This document shows, piece by piece, positions 13,564-13,879 of a stretch of DNA of 13,879 nt. The stretch is taken from contig DIZY01000101.1 of NCBI GenBank assembly GCA_002428055.1, forward strand, positions 21,470 through 35,348, read 5' to 3'. The position numbers were made by a program, and so were the translations under genes. Every line of letters starts with the position of its first letter. Positions within the stretch are counted from its first letter, which is position 1. The notes under the pieces are model-generated. The model ran no database searches. It saw only the letters and a program-made list of their open reading frames with translations, and was not told the DNA's origin. The DNA comes from Helicobacteraceae bacterium UBA6016. Its GTDB lineage: Bacteria > Campylobacterota > Campylobacteria > Campylobacterales > UBA6016.

Positions 13564-13593
13564 ATTCTATCAATAATTTTGGAAGTTTGTCAA
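13564..13593 (-). promoter_or_regulatory. Near-consensus sigma-70 promoter for the small membrane protein operon
   Basis: On the minus strand a perfect -35 TTGACA (13593-13588) is followed after 18 bases by TAGAAT (13569-13564), preceded by TG one base upstream (extended -10). Six bases separate the -10 from the ATG at 13557, placing +1 on the start codon. It begins only 13 bases after the T-run of the porin terminator. Confidence 0.7.
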
Positions 13594-13606
13594 TGAAAAA
13601 AGGCAT

Positions 13607-13637
13607 AAAAAAAGCCGAGAGGGAAATCCCTCTCGGC
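13607..13637 (-). terminator. Strong Rho-independent terminator of the porin gene
   Basis: A perfect 10-bp GC-rich stem, GCCGAGAGGG (13614-13623) with CCCTCTCGGC (13628-13637), has a 4-base loop and is followed on the minus strand by seven Ts (13613-13607). It lies 26 bases after the porin stop codon. Confidence 0.93.
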
Positions 13638-13663
13638 CTGTAAAAAGCGTGTAAAAGCTTAAA

Positions 13664-13879
13664 TTAGAAGTTGATAGTAGCTATAACCCTAACAGCTTGT
13701 CTGTCTTGTTTTGCAGCATTGAATTCTGATTGGTTGATGTAGTATGCAGCTACATTGATGTCGCCAACTTTTGTACCAACGCTTAGGTCAATCTCAGATG
13801 GATCAAACTCAGTATTTCTAGCGCCAAACCAGTCATTTTGACCGTCATTTTTGCCTACAGAGTAAGAACCGTAGCTTGC
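13664..13879 (-). CDS. Outer-membrane porin, C-terminal 71 residues (OprD/Campylobacterota type)
   Basis: Only the 3' end is present; the gene continues past the right edge. The visible part ends RQAVRVIATINF, with the C-terminal Phe that marks outer-membrane beta-barrel proteins for BAM recognition. Alternating strands are readable: SEIDLSVGTKV, then INVAAYYINQS, then AVRVIATINF, separated by short polar turns. NDGQNDWFGARNTEFDP looks like an extracellular loop. The style fits the large porins of Campylobacterota. Codon choice is more uniform (GCT, GTT, AAA) than in neighbours, and with its strong terminator this suggests high expression. Confidence 0.75.
   Translation of the reverse strand, partial: ASYGSYSVGKNDGQNDWFGARNTEFDPSEIDLSVGTKVGDINVAAYYINQSEFNAAKQDRQAVRVIATINF

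Noticed and set aside
1..13879. CRISPR array, insertion sequence, prophage, tRNA or integration site
   Set aside because: No spaced direct repeats, transposase, integrase, terminal inverted repeats or cloverleaf sequence were found; gene content is housekeeping.

Overview
The window reads as ordinary chromosomal DNA of a free-living Campylobacterota (Epsilonproteobacteria) species, probably Sulfurimonas-, Sulfuricurvum- or Sulfurovum-like. The grounds are moderately low GC, Lys/Glu/Ile-rich proteins, tight packing with overlapping gene ends, an OprD-like porin tail, FlgH, CmoB, and a histidine kinase whose PAS domain carries an Aer-like RHPD motif. The genus is inferred from protein style only. 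I see no phage, insertion sequence, CRISPR array, tRNA or rRNA, and no gene-free stretch longer than about 100 bases.

Left part (1-3666, all minus strand). In transcription order: an HTH-like protein of unknown function, an unrecognised soluble protein, an NSS-family Na+-coupled transporter, the flagellar L-ring lipoprotein FlgH, and the wobble-base methyltransferase TrmL, which runs off the left edge. The last four form a tight run behind a TATAAT box at 3018-3023. Two gene junctions in it carry inverted repeats placed so that the stop codon of one gene and the initiation site of the next lie in the same hairpin, which suggests translational coupling.

Middle (3678-8273). A metallo-beta-lactamase-fold hydrolase faces a three-gene minus operon (Cys-rich micro-lipoprotein, cmoB, hotdog thioesterase). 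A PepD-type M20 dipeptidase then faces an EntS-like MFS exporter. Both convergent pairs overlap at their stop codons. The 56-residue lipoprotein gene (TTG start, 5639-5809) is easily missed.

Right part (8303-13879). A two-component pair follows: a membrane-anchored PAS histidine kinase and a response regulator with a ~300-residue C-terminal region that I cannot assign to a known output domain. It faces argH, whose stop overlaps the regulator's. Next is an exported two-part protein, then a minus-strand mini-operon of three very small membrane proteins (75, 32 and 27 residues) under a near-consensus promoter. The window closes with the 3' end of a beta-barrel porin and its strong terminator.

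Themes: two wobble-position-34 tRNA modification genes (trmL, cmoB) lie in separate operons. Two genes (start codons at 3666 and 13557) have a -10 box exactly six bases before the start codon and no Shine-Dalgarno sequence, which predicts leaderless mRNAs. Several genes begin with TTG or GTG.
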